Below are positions 15,531 through 23,713 of a stretch of 32,661 nt of DNA, piece by piece. The notes under the pieces are model-generated. The model searched no databases, was not told the DNA's origin, and was given only the letters and a program-made list of their open reading frames with translations. The DNA comes from Oscillospiraceae bacterium (GTDB lineage: Bacteria > Bacillota > Clostridia > Oscillospirales > Acutalibacteraceae). How positions within the stretch are numbered: the first letter of the stretch is position 1; every line of letters starts with the position of its first letter. The DNA lies in the NCBI GenBank assembly GCA_015065785.1, contig SVPR01000024.1, forward strand, positions 1-32,661, in the 5' to 3' direction. The position numbers were made by a program, and so were the translations under genes.

Positions 15531-17000
15531 TTGGAAAAGAGAGTTCTTGCATTCGACTTTGGTGCATCAAGCGGTAGAGCAATTTTAGCTACCTTTGATG
15601 GTAAAAAAATAGAGCTTAATGAAGTTCACCGTTTTTCAAATGACCCGGTAACCATCAATGGCACAGTTTATTGGGATATTCAAAGACTTTTCTTTGAAAT
15701 CAAGCAGGGTATGGTTAAAGCAAAAGAATTCGGTGGCTTTGACAGTATTGGTATTGACACCTGGGGCGTTGACTTCGGGCTTTTAAGAAAAGACGGTACT
15801 TTAGTTGAAAACCCTGTTCATTACCGTGATAAAAGAAACAGCGGTATGATTGAAAAAGCTGAAGAATATATGTCTAAAGAAAGAATGTATGACATAACAG
15901 GAATTCAGTTTATGGATTTCAACACTGTATTTCAGCTTCTTTCATTAAAGGAAAATCGTCCTTATATTTTAGATGAAGCAGAAACAATGCTTTTCACACC
16001 TGACCTTATGAACTATATGCTCACAGGCGTAAAATCAACAGAATATTCTATTGCAACAACCTCACAGATGGTTGATTTAAAAACTAACGACTGGTCAGAT
16101 GAAATTATAAATGCCTTAGGGCTTCCAAAAAGACTTTTAACAAAAATTGTTCCTACCGGTGCTGTAATCGGTCAGTTAAGCGACGAGATTTGTGAAGAGC
16201 TTTCTTTACCTAAAGCAAATGTAATTGCAGTTGCCGCTCACGATACACAGAGTGCTATAACCGCTGTACCTTGCCAGGATGATGATTTTGTTTTCATCAG
16301 CTGTGGCACCTGGTCACTTTTCGGCACAGAGGTTAAGGAGCCAATCATAAACGAAGCCTCAAAACGCCTCAATGTTACAAATGAGGGTGGCTACGATTTC
16401 ACAACTGCATTTTTAAAGAACATTATCGGCTTATGGCTTATTCAGGAAAGCCGTCGTCAATGGAAGCGTGAAAATATTGAGTATTCTTACGCTGACCTTG
16501 AAAAATTAGCGTTAGAGTGTGAGCCGTTCAAGTGCTTTATCGACCCTGATTCACCTGAATTCGGCTCAATGGGTAATATTCCGAAACGCGTTCAGGAATA
16601 TTGCAAAAAAACAGGTCAATATATACCGGAAACACCCGGCGAAATTATGCGTTGCATTTATGAAAGTCTCGCTTTAAAATACCGCTACACTTTTGACGGT
16701 ATTAAAGAATGCACCAACAAGGAATATGACAGAATTCATGTTATGGGTGGCGGTACAAAAGACAAATTACTTTTACAGATGACTGCAGAAAGTTGTAATG
16801 TAAAAGTATATGGTGGTCCTATTGAAGCAACTGCTTTAGGTAATGTTGCAGTTCAGCTCATTTCTGACGGTGCAATTAAAGATATTAAGGAAGCACGAAA
16901 AATTATTGCAGAAGGTGAAAATCTCACTTGCTACACCCCTACTGAAAACGAAAAATGGGAAGAAGCTTACAAGAGATTTAAAGAGATTATCGTAAAATGA
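15531..17000 (+). CDS. rhaB: Rhamnulokinase
   Basis: Phosphorylates L-rhamnulose at C1 in L-rhamnose catabolism. It belongs to the FGGY kinases: the phosphate-1 loop is VLAFDFGASSGRAILA, followed by GIDTWGVDFGLL, NPVHYRDKR, the catalytic AAHDTQSAI, ISCGTWSLFG and the adenosine motif HVMGGGTKDKLLLQMTAE. TWGVDF and GTWSL are typical of rhamnulokinases rather than xylulokinases. The 489 residues are a full-length protein. Translation starts at TTG (15531) eight bases after AAGGAGG. No rhamnose isomerase or aldolase gene is in the window. It follows sufB by 25 bases and overlaps the next gene by four (ATGA). Confidence 0.93.
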   Translation: MEKRVLAFDFGASSGRAILATFDGKKIELNEVHRFSNDPVTINGTVYWDIQRLFFEIKQGMVKAKEFGGFDSIGIDTWGVDFGLLRKDGTLVENPVHYRDKRNSGMIEKAEEYMSKERMYDITGIQFMDFNTVFQLLSLKENRPYILDEAETMLFTPDLMNYMLTGVKSTEYSIATTSQMVDLKTNDWSDEIINALGLPKRLLTKIVPTGAVIGQLSDEICEELSLPKANVIAVAAHDTQSAITAVPCQDDDFVFISCGTWSLFGTEVKEPIINEASKRLNVTNEGGYDFTTAFLKNIIGLWLIQESRRQWKRENIEYSYADLEKLALECEPFKCFIDPDSPEFGSMGNIPKRVQEYCKKTGQYIPETPGEIMRCIYESLALKYRYTFDGIKECTNKEYDRIHVMGGGTKDKLLLQMTAESCNVKVYGGPIEATALGNVAVQLISDGAIKDIKEARKIIAEGENLTCYTPTENEKWEEAYKRFKEIIVK

Positions 17001-18217
17001 CAATTACACCAAAATTATCTGCCGAAAACATAGATTATGTTTTTTCAGTTGCGGGAAGAATTTTGTCAGAAAGCTCTGACAGATTACCTTCAACCTCAGG
17101 CGAAGCATATTCTGCCCGTCTTATTTTGAACGAGCTGAAAAACTATTGTGATGAAACAAGAGAAGAAACCTTTACAACCAATTTAAAGGTTGGTACATAC
17201 CTGTTAAAAATTCTTTGTCTTGGTTTAATAATTTCTGCTTTTATTTTTAAATTTGCAGAAAAAAACGGCTCAGTTATTCCTGTTTGCGTATGCACTGTTT
17301 TAAGCATTCTGATTTTTGCAATATTTGCTTACAAATTCTTTTTTGACGGAAAAGCTCTTGATGCTTTATTCCCAAGAAGAGCCTCTTTAAATATTTTCGC
17401 AAAGCGATACGCTCATTTCACAGCACAAAACAGAGTTGTTTTAGTTGCCCGTGCAGATGCACCAAAAAGACAAAGATTTTTTCTTTTCAGGACTAATCTT
17501 ACAACGGTATTACTTGCTTGTTGCGTAATAGGCAACACCTTTACATTTTGCTCTTGCATAATGTATCTTTTTGCAGGTGCTCCCGAAAGCAACACCGCAT
17601 TTTCATTTCTCTCTTCCATTTCACTTTTTTTCTCTGTTTTCTATTTATTATCTATTCTTTTAGTTCATCCCTCAAAGGCATCAAGTGGTTTAAGCTCAAG
17701 CATAATTCCTGCCGCAACAATCACCGCCATTATGAAGCAGATGAGCGAAAATAATTTCAGATATAACCAGACCGAGTTCTGCTGTCTTATTACAGGCAGT
17801 GAATATTCAAACCACGCAGGTGCTTACGCTTTTGCTTCAAAATACAAAAAGCTTATGCGAGATATACCTACAGTGTTTATTCCTGTTGAAGAATTGACCT
17901 CTTCAAAGCATTTAGCAGTATTTTTCAAAGACGGCAGTGGTAACGAGGGCAGTAAAGACACCGCAAATATTATGGCAGATGCGTGTGACAACTTAGGGCT
18001 TAAAATACATAAAGAAAGCACTATTATAGGCACTTCGAGCTTCACACCATTTACTGTTCATCACTTCGCATCCTGTTCACTCGGTACATCTAAAAAATAT
18101 ATAAACAAATGCTTCAGTAATAAAGATTTGCTTTCTACTGTTTCAAGAAAAACCATATTTGACTCTGCAAATATTTTAATGGAAACAACTAACTATTACG
18201 ATAATGCAAGACTATAA
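16997..18217 (+). CDS. Membrane protein with M28-peptidase-like fold, probably inactive
   Basis: I do not recognise this as a named family. By eye the N-terminal RLPSTSGEAYSARLILNELKNYCDE resembles the entry segment of M28 aminopeptidases. NRVVLVARADAP sits where these enzymes have the metal-binding GAHYD; here His is Arg. HPSKASSGLSSSIIPAATI sits where GADDNASG would be, with the Asp missing, and LITGSEYSNHAGAYAF where the EExGLxGS motif would be. Two membrane helix pairs interrupt the chain, near residues 68-115 and 172-225. The 406-residue protein could be a pseudo-peptidase used as a binding or scaffold protein. It overlaps rhaB by four bases, so it is translationally coupled to it. The fold assignment is an inference. 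Confidence 0.5.
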   Translation: MTITPKLSAENIDYVFSVAGRILSESSDRLPSTSGEAYSARLILNELKNYCDETREETFTTNLKVGTYLLKILCLGLIISAFIFKFAEKNGSVIPVCVCTVLSILIFAIFAYKFFFDGKALDALFPRRASLNIFAKRYAHFTAQNRVVLVARADAPKRQRFFLFRTNLTTVLLACCVIGNTFTFCSCIMYLFAGAPESNTAFSFLSSISLFFSVFYLLSILLVHPSKASSGLSSSIIPAATITAIMKQMSENNFRYNQTEFCCLITGSEYSNHAGAYAFASKYKKLMRDIPTVFIPVEELTSSKHLAVFFKDGSGNEGSKDTANIMADACDNLGLKIHKESTIIGTSSFTPFTVHHFASCSLGTSKKYINKCFSNKDLLSTVSRKTIFDSANILMETTNYYDNARL

Positions 18218-18238
18218 AACAAGTAAAGGATTTTTATT

Positions 18239-19195
18239 ATGGCTAAAATTTTAAATTCAAAAGTGAAAAATATTCCTTGGCAGGAGAAACCCGAAAACTG
18301 CACTGGCCCTGTCTGGCGCTACACAGAAAACCCTATTATAGACAGGAGCTTTGTAAAGGATGCAAACAGCATTTTCAATTCAGCTGTTGTAAGACGCGAT
18401 AAGGAAGATGACTTTGCAGGAGTTTTCAGACTTGATGACATAACCCGTGAGCAATATCTTGTTACAGGCTTCAGTAAAGACGGCATTCACTGGAAATTAA
18501 ATGATGAAAAAATCTTCCGTGGTTATGACCCTCGTCTTTGCGAAATTGACGGTAAATATTATCTTTCATGGGTTTGCCACACTGACAGAGGAACATCAAT
18601 CGGCATTGCTGTAACCGAGGATTTTATAACCTGGGACAGAAAAGAAAATGCTGTTTTACCTGTTTCGAGAAACGGTGTTTTATTTCCACGAAAGATTAAT
18701 AACGAATATATGATTTTTACTCGTCCTTGCGATAAAGGTCACACACCTTATGGCGATATTTTCTTGAGCCATAGCCCGGACCTTACATATTGGGGCAAGC
18801 ATCGTTTTGTTATTAAACCTGAAAACAACTGGGAAATGACAAAGGTAGGTGCAGGTCCTACACCTATTGAAACAGATGAGGGCTGGCTCTGCTTCTATCA
18901 CGGTGTTATAACAAGCTGTAACGGCTTTACTTACAGTATGGGCGCTATGATTACTGACATTAACGAGCCCTGGAAGGTTTTACACAGAGCAGATTGCTAC
19001 TTATTAAGCCCACGCGAAAATTACGAATTTGTTGGCGATGTACCTAATGTTGTTTTTCCTTGTGCTGCTTTAGCAGATGGTGACACAGGCAGAATTGCCG
19101 TTTACTATGGCGGTGCAGACACAGTTGTAGGTCTTGCATTTACTACTGTTGATGAAGTTGTAAGCTTTATCAAAGAGCACGATATGATAAAATAA
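18239..19195 (+). CDS. GH130-family beta-mannoside phosphorylase-like protein
   Basis: GH130 enzymes cleave beta-1,4-mannosyl linkages with phosphate, releasing mannose 1-phosphate. The five-bladed propeller motifs are visible: NPIIDRSFVKDANSIFNSAVVRR, FRGYDPRLCEIDGKYYLSWV (conserved DPR), GVLFPRKINNEYMIFTRP, KVGAGPTPIETDEGWLCFYHGV, and VVFPCAALADGDTGRIAVYYGGADTVVGLAF. At 318 residues it is closer in size to mannooligosaccharide phosphorylases of the GH130_2 type than to the longer mannosylglucose phosphorylases. The acceptor is unknown. No signal peptide is present, so it acts in the cytoplasm on imported oligosaccharide. It sits 21 bases after the preceding gene and one base before the MATE gene. 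Confidence 0.87.
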   Translation: MAKILNSKVKNIPWQEKPENCTGPVWRYTENPIIDRSFVKDANSIFNSAVVRRDKEDDFAGVFRLDDITREQYLVTGFSKDGIHWKLNDEKIFRGYDPRLCEIDGKYYLSWVCHTDRGTSIGIAVTEDFITWDRKENAVLPVSRNGVLFPRKINNEYMIFTRPCDKGHTPYGDIFLSHSPDLTYWGKHRFVIKPENNWEMTKVGAGPTPIETDEGWLCFYHGVITSCNGFTYSMGAMITDINEPWKVLHRADCYLLSPRENYEFVGDVPNVVFPCAALADGDTGRIAVYYGGADTVVGLAFTTVDEVVSFIKEHDMIK

Positions 19196-19196
19196 T

Positions 19197-20579
19197 ATGA
19201 AAATTAAAGATTTTATAGGCAATAAAGCCTTTTATAAAATGACACTCGGCATCGCAGTGCCTATGATGGTGCAAAATTTAATTTCAAATTTTGTAAGCCT
19301 TTTAGACAACCTTATGGTTGGTGCTCTCGGCACGGAAGATATGTCTGCGGTATCAATTGTCAATCAGTTGTATTTTGTTTTCACCCTAGCACTTTTCGGT
19401 GCAGTAAGCGGTGCAGGTATTTTCACTTCTCAATTTCACGGTAAAAATGATGAAGAGGGTATTCGCTATACCGTAAGATTTAAAACGGTAACAGTTATTG
19501 CACTTGCAGTAATCGCTTCACTCATTTTCATATTTTGGGGTGATTTTCTGATTGGATTATTTCTTCACGAGGGTGACAATTCATCAGATTTAGAGCTTAC
19601 TGCAGTTGTTGCAAGAAAATACCTTAATATAATTATTATTGGCTTGCTTCCGTTTGCAATTTCAAACATTTTTTCAAGCACATTAAGAGAAACAGGGCAA
19701 ACTGTTATTCCGATGATTACAGGCTTCGTTGCAGTTTTTGTAAACTGTATTCTCAACTACATTCTTATTTTCGGCAAATTCGGTTTACCTGCTTTAGGTG
19801 CAGAGGGTGCCGCGGTTGCAACAGTTATTGCAAGATTCACTGAATGTGCAGTATTTATAATTTATGTAATTAAAAAGAAAAAACAATTCCCGTTCTTTAA
19901 GGGTGCATTTAAAAGCCTTTATATTCCGAAAGATTTACTTAAAAGAATTACAGTTAAGGGTATGCCACTTCTGCTTAATGAATTTTTGTGGGCAGCCGGT
20001 ATGTCAGTTTTAAGTATGAGCTACAGTCTTCACGGAATTGCAGTTGTCGCAGGCTTCAGTATTTCCTCAACTGTTGTAAATCTTTTGAGTATTACATTCC
20101 AGGCATTAGGCTCAAGTATAAGCATAATTATCGGCAAGCTTTTAGGTGCAGGTAAATTTCAGGAAGCAGTTTCTACTGTTAAAAAGATGTTTGCGTTTAC
20201 ACTTTTTGCAAGTGTACTTGTAGGAATTTCTATTTATATTGCAAGTAATCCTATATTAACTCTTTACAACACTTCAGAAGAATCTAAAAATTATGCAGAT
20301 TTCTTTATGAAAACAACTGCATTCATTGTGCCGTTAAATGCGTTTGCTCACGCTTCATATTTCACTTTGCGAAGTGGTGGCAAAACATTCGTAACATTCT
20401 TGTTTGACAGTGTCTTCCTTTTAGGCTTTGTTGTACCGCTTGCCTTTATGCTTTTTTATATAGGTCACCTTTCTATTTTTATTATATTCCCTGTTGTTCA
20501 ATGTACAGATTTAATAAAAGATATAGTTGGCTTTACACTTATAAAGAAAAAGGTCTGGGTCAACAATATTGTCGGGTAA
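19197..20579 (+). CDS. MATE-family efflux transporter
   Basis: Cation-coupled multidrug/toxin exporter of the inner membrane. The 460 residues form about twelve membrane helices in two related halves. The N-terminal helix carries the family pattern LGIAVPMMVQNLISNFVSLLDNLMVGALG, and the equivalent in the second half is RITVKGMPLLLNEFLWAAGMSVLSMSYSLHG. The ATG lies one base after the GH130 stop (TAATATG) and no good ribosome site precedes it, so it probably relies on coupling. Transcription should end at the strong hairpin at 20591-20629. The exported compound cannot be predicted. Confidence 0.93.
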   Translation: MKIKDFIGNKAFYKMTLGIAVPMMVQNLISNFVSLLDNLMVGALGTEDMSAVSIVNQLYFVFTLALFGAVSGAGIFTSQFHGKNDEEGIRYTVRFKTVTVIALAVIASLIFIFWGDFLIGLFLHEGDNSSDLELTAVVARKYLNIIIIGLLPFAISNIFSSTLRETGQTVIPMITGFVAVFVNCILNYILIFGKFGLPALGAEGAAVATVIARFTECAVFIIYVIKKKKQFPFFKGAFKSLYIPKDLLKRITVKGMPLLLNEFLWAAGMSVLSMSYSLHGIAVVAGFSISSTVVNLLSITFQALGSSISIIIGKLLGAGKFQEAVSTVKKMFAFTLFASVLVGISIYIASNPILTLYNTSEESKNYADFFMKTTAFIVPLNAFAHASYFTLRSGGKTFVTFLFDSVFLLGFVVPLAFMLFYIGHLSIFIIFPVVQCTDLIKDIVGFTLIKKKVWVNNIVG

Positions 20580-20590
20580 CACAAAAAAAT

Positions 20591-20629
20591 ATTCCCCAAT
20601 GAAGAAACAAGCTTTCTTCATTGGGGAAT
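20591..20629. terminator. Bidirectional intrinsic terminator between MATE and GGDEF genes
   Basis: Perfect 17-base arms ATTCCCCAATGAAGAAA (20591-20607) and TTTCTTCATTGGGGAAT (20613-20629) with a 5-base loop. The minus side continues ATTTTTTTGTG and the plus side TTGATTTATTG. Confidence 0.85.
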
Positions 20630-20634
20630 TTGAT

Positions 20635-21945
20635 TTATTGAACATTAGCCTTTTCTTCGGCTTCTTTAGCTTCACGAGCTTTTTTTGCTACCTTATATTT
20701 ATACATATTATCGTCCATACGCTTCATAAAGCCGTCACAGTTCTCTTCTTTACCTACTGTAAACTGAGCATAACCATAAGAGAAATCTAAAACATAAGGG
20801 TAATCGCCTGAAGCATTTCTTTCCTTTGCAACCTCTGTAAGATGCTGCATAAGAGTTTCAATACTATCAGTATCGAGCATATATGTTATAATAATAAATT
20901 CATCGCCACCATAACGAGCAGCAAAAGTACCTTTGCCTAAGTTGTTCCTCAAAATACTACCAACCTGAGAAATAGCATCGTCACCCATATGGTGTCCGAA
21001 ATTATCGTTAATCTGCTTGAATTTATCCATATCAACCATAATACCTGTAATGGTTGTACCCTTTTCTTTATGCCTTTTATTTTCGTTTAACGATGTAAGG
21101 TAATCGTCTAAATAACGCCTGTTATAAACACCACTTAAACGGTCAATATAAGCATATTCTGACTGTGTACTTGCATAAAGACCAACAAGCGAAATAGTTA
21201 AAACCATTGCTATGATTGCTGTACCAGGTACCATGAATGATACAAGAGCGCCTATAAAAATAGGGGTAATAATTGCTGTCATTGGTAAAATCATATACTT
21301 GTTAAGGCGCCTACGATTAGAGTTAATGTAAATGACACCAAACAACAAGTACGACAAAATTGCAATTGCCGGGAGAAGCATTAAATCTCCACGAACATAC
21401 TTATTGTTTTCATCAATAGAGAAAACCCATTTTGTAATTGGGTTAGTCAAAAGAGACGCAAGTGCAATTATTGCCGGGGCACAAATGATTTTTGCGTAAC
21501 GCCTAACCCTTCGTGAACTTCCGTACATTTTGTGCACCGCATACAGACACCAGACATAGCCAAATATTATATTCACACCAAAGTAGAATATATTAAGCAC
21601 CATATTCACAGAACGGTCAATATAAAGACCTATTACTTCATTTGGCAAGATAGCCGAAAACAATGCCCTGTAATTCCACGAGTTAGCACCTGCTTCCACA
21701 AAGCACATAAGCATTCCTAAGTCTAACATAAATGTAAACAGCTTCTGATCTAAAAGGAAACTGTTTCTAATACTTTTGTGTTGAATTCTCAAGAACAAAA
21801 GCAAAAGGAGTGCCGAACAGTTCACCACAATATTTTCCATATCGTACCACGCAAATTTGTCCGCTGCTGCAGCTGTTGCTATTGTTTCTGCTACTGACAT
21901 TGATTCTGCCACCTGTGCAACTGCTAAAAAGTCTATGGTCTCCAC
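20635..21945 (-). CDS. Membrane-bound diguanylate cyclase (GGDEF)
   Basis: The N-terminal half (to about residue 275) carries some seven hydrophobic helices, for example VVNCSALLLLLFLRI, VLNIFYFGVNIIFGYVWCLYAV and AIIAMVLTISLVGLYA. The C-terminal half is a GGDEF domain: DRLSGVYNRRYLDDYL, VDMDKFKQINDNFGHHMGDDAI and RYGGDEFIIITYM near residue 345. The usual RxxD inhibitory site is absent (GKGT at that place), unlike in the PAS-GGDEF protein at 12347. The tail ends in a charged helix (KKAREAKEAEEKA). Translation appears to start at GTG (21945) with AGGAAAGAG upstream. It should make c-di-GMP in response to a membrane or extracytoplasmic signal that I cannot identify. Confidence 0.9.
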   Translation of the reverse strand: METIDFLAVAQVAESMSVAETIATAAAADKFAWYDMENIVVNCSALLLLLFLRIQHKSIRNSFLLDQKLFTFMLDLGMLMCFVEAGANSWNYRALFSAILPNEVIGLYIDRSVNMVLNIFYFGVNIIFGYVWCLYAVHKMYGSSRRVRRYAKIICAPAIIALASLLTNPITKWVFSIDENNKYVRGDLMLLPAIAILSYLLFGVIYINSNRRRLNKYMILPMTAIITPIFIGALVSFMVPGTAIIAMVLTISLVGLYASTQSEYAYIDRLSGVYNRRYLDDYLTSLNENKRHKEKGTTITGIMVDMDKFKQINDNFGHHMGDDAISQVGSILRNNLGKGTFAARYGGDEFIIITYMLDTDSIETLMQHLTEVAKERNASGDYPYVLDFSYGYAQFTVGKEENCDGFMKRMDDNMYKYKVAKKAREAKEAEEKANVQ

Positions 21946-21992
21946 CCCGTCTCTTTCCTAAAAAACATTTTTTCTAATACACAACTAAATAT

Positions 21993-22021
21993 ATTATATT
22001 ACATCCAAATATTTAATTCAA
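21993..22021 (-). promoter_or_regulatory. Promoter for the membrane GGDEF gene
   Basis: On the minus strand TTGAAT (22021-22016), 17 bases, TATAAT (21998-21993). Confidence 0.66.
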
Positions 22022-22102
22022 TACTTTTAGGTTATTTTATTCAAAAAAAATATAAACTTTTTGTTAATATCTACTATAAACCCATAGGGAATTAAGGTGA
22101 AT

Positions 22103-22134
22103 AAAACGACAGAAAATAGCATTTCTGTCGTTTT
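22103..22134 (-). terminator. Intrinsic terminator after uxaC
   Basis: Perfect 13-base arms AAAACGACAGAAA (22103-22115) and TTTCTGTCGTTTT (22122-22134). On the minus strand the stem ends in TTTTATTC, 37 bases after the uxaC stop. Confidence 0.8.
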
Positions 22135-22171
22135 ACTTTTAGTTTAAGAACATCTATATATTGTGGTTTGG

Positions 22172-23570
22172 TTATTTAACACCAAAATACCTTTCGGCAT
22201 TTCTGAATGAGATATCTTTTACAACCTCGCTTAAAAATTCCATATCGTCAGGGTACTTACCCTCTTCAACCAAATCACCGATAATTTCACAAACAATTCT
22301 TCTGAAATATTCGTGTCTTGGGTAAGATAAAAAGCTACGAGAATCTGTTAACATACCAATGAATTTAGCAAATGCACCAAGGTTCATTAAAGAACTCATC
22401 TGAGCACGCATACCGTCATAGTTATCATTAAACCACCACGCAGTACCAAACTGAATTTTAGAAGCAGCCTCATCAGTCTGGAAGTTGCCGAGCATTGTGC
22501 CTAAAACCTGATTATCTTTCGGATTAAGTGTGAAAAGCACAGTTTTAGGAAGACGGAATTCAGAATGCATAGCATTAAGAAGCTTTGAAAGATTTATAGC
22601 AATTTCATAGTCAGCAATTGAGTCATAACCTGCATCAGCACCTAACTTATTGAACATCTCGGTGTTATTATTTCTCATTGCACCAATGTGAATTTCCATA
22701 GCCCAGTTATTCTTTGCATATTCATTAGCAAGGAAAATCAAAAGCTCTGTTTTATATAAATCAATTTCCTCTGTAGAAAGCTCTGCACCGCTTAATTTTT
22801 TAGTGAAAAGTGCATTTAATTCTTCTTCTGTGCCTCTTACATAGGGAATGTAAGTCAAAGCATGGTCACTTGCACAGCAACCCATTTCTTTAAATAAATC
22901 AATTCTTGTAAGAAGAACTTTTTTAAGCTCTGTAAAGCTTTTAATCTGTGTAGCAGAAACCTTTTCAAGAGAAGCTAACCATTCAAGATAACCATCAAGC
23001 TCAATTCCGAGTGCTTTGTCTGGTCTGAATGCAGGTAAAACCTGACACTTGAAAGTTTCATCTTCTTTTAACAGTTTGTGATACTCTAATGTATCTGCCG
23101 CGTCGTCTGTTGTGCAAAGATATTTTACATTACTTTTTTCAATAAGCTCTCTTGGTGTGTAGCCACCATTTTTAATTAAATTGTTTGCTTTTTCCCATAT
23201 AGCATCGCAAGTTTTTTCTGATAATGGCTCATAAATATCAAAATATCTTTGTAATTCAAGGTGAGTCCAATGGTAAAGCGGATTGCCAATTAAATTCGGC
23301 ATTGCTTTTGCCCAAGCCTTGAATTTTTCATAAGGTGACTTGTCACCTGTTATATAATCTTCACTTATACCACAGGAACGCATTGCACGCCATTTGTAGT
23401 GGTCGCCAAAGCCATAAATATGCAATATCTGACGGCTCTTTGTTCTCATAAATTTCTTTTGGTGACAGGTGACAATGCCAGTCAAAAATGGGCTCATTTT
23501 CACAAGCGGCAAAAAGCTTTTTTGCAGTTTCTGTTTTAAGAAGAAAATCTTTATCCATAAATTTTTTCAT
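22172..23570 (-). pseudogene. uxaC: Glucuronate isomerase, frameshifted near the N-terminus
   Basis: UxaC converts D-glucuronate to fructuronate and D-galacturonate to tagaturonate. Reading starts at the ATG at 23570 (MKKFMDKDFLLKTETAKKLF) behind AGAGGTG and shows the metal motif FDWHCHLSPKEIYENK. In this frame it runs LWLWRPLQM to a stop. The family expects LWL-x-GDHYKWRAMR, and GDHYKWRAMRSCGISEDYITGD is present in another frame. From there the frame is intact to the stop at 22172. The break is at 23408, where the codon before Gly has one base instead of three, consistent with a 2-base loss. The joined length of about 466 residues is normal. The open frame starting at 23512 begins with out-of-frame sequence. 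A recent mutation or a sequencing error would look alike. Confidence 0.9.
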
Positions 23571-23599
23571 AGTTTGCACCTCTGAATTATACTATAAAA

Positions 23600-23640
23600 A
23601 TTATATATTTATGATAACATATTGAAAGTTTTATTTCAAT
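23600..23640 (-). promoter_or_regulatory. Promoter and possible operator of uxaC
   Basis: On the minus strand TTTCAA (23627-23622), 16 bases, TATAAT (23605-23600). An inverted repeat ATTGAAA-N6-TTTCAAT (23621-23640) covers the -35 region, the position of a repressor site such as a GntR- or LacI-type uronate regulator. No such regulator gene is in the window. Confidence 0.5.
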
Positions 23641-23691
23641 GTGAAAAATATTTAATTTAAGTAAATAAAAACCAACAAATTAAACAAAAGA

Positions 23692-23713
23692 GAGTAAGGC
23701 TAAAGCCTTACTC
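23692..23713 (-). terminator. Terminator overlapping the stop codon of the XRE membrane regulator
   Basis: GAGTAAGGCT (23692-23701) and AGCCTTACTC (23704-23713) are perfect 10-base arms, followed on the minus strand by TCTTTTGTTTAATTTG. The TAA stop (23710-23708) lies inside the stem. Confidence 0.75.

Noticed and set aside
23512..23579. Start of the 446-residue uxaC frame at MPLVKMSPFL
   Set aside because: These first residues are out-of-frame translation of the real UxaC N-terminus, which reads correctly in the neighbouring frame from 23570.
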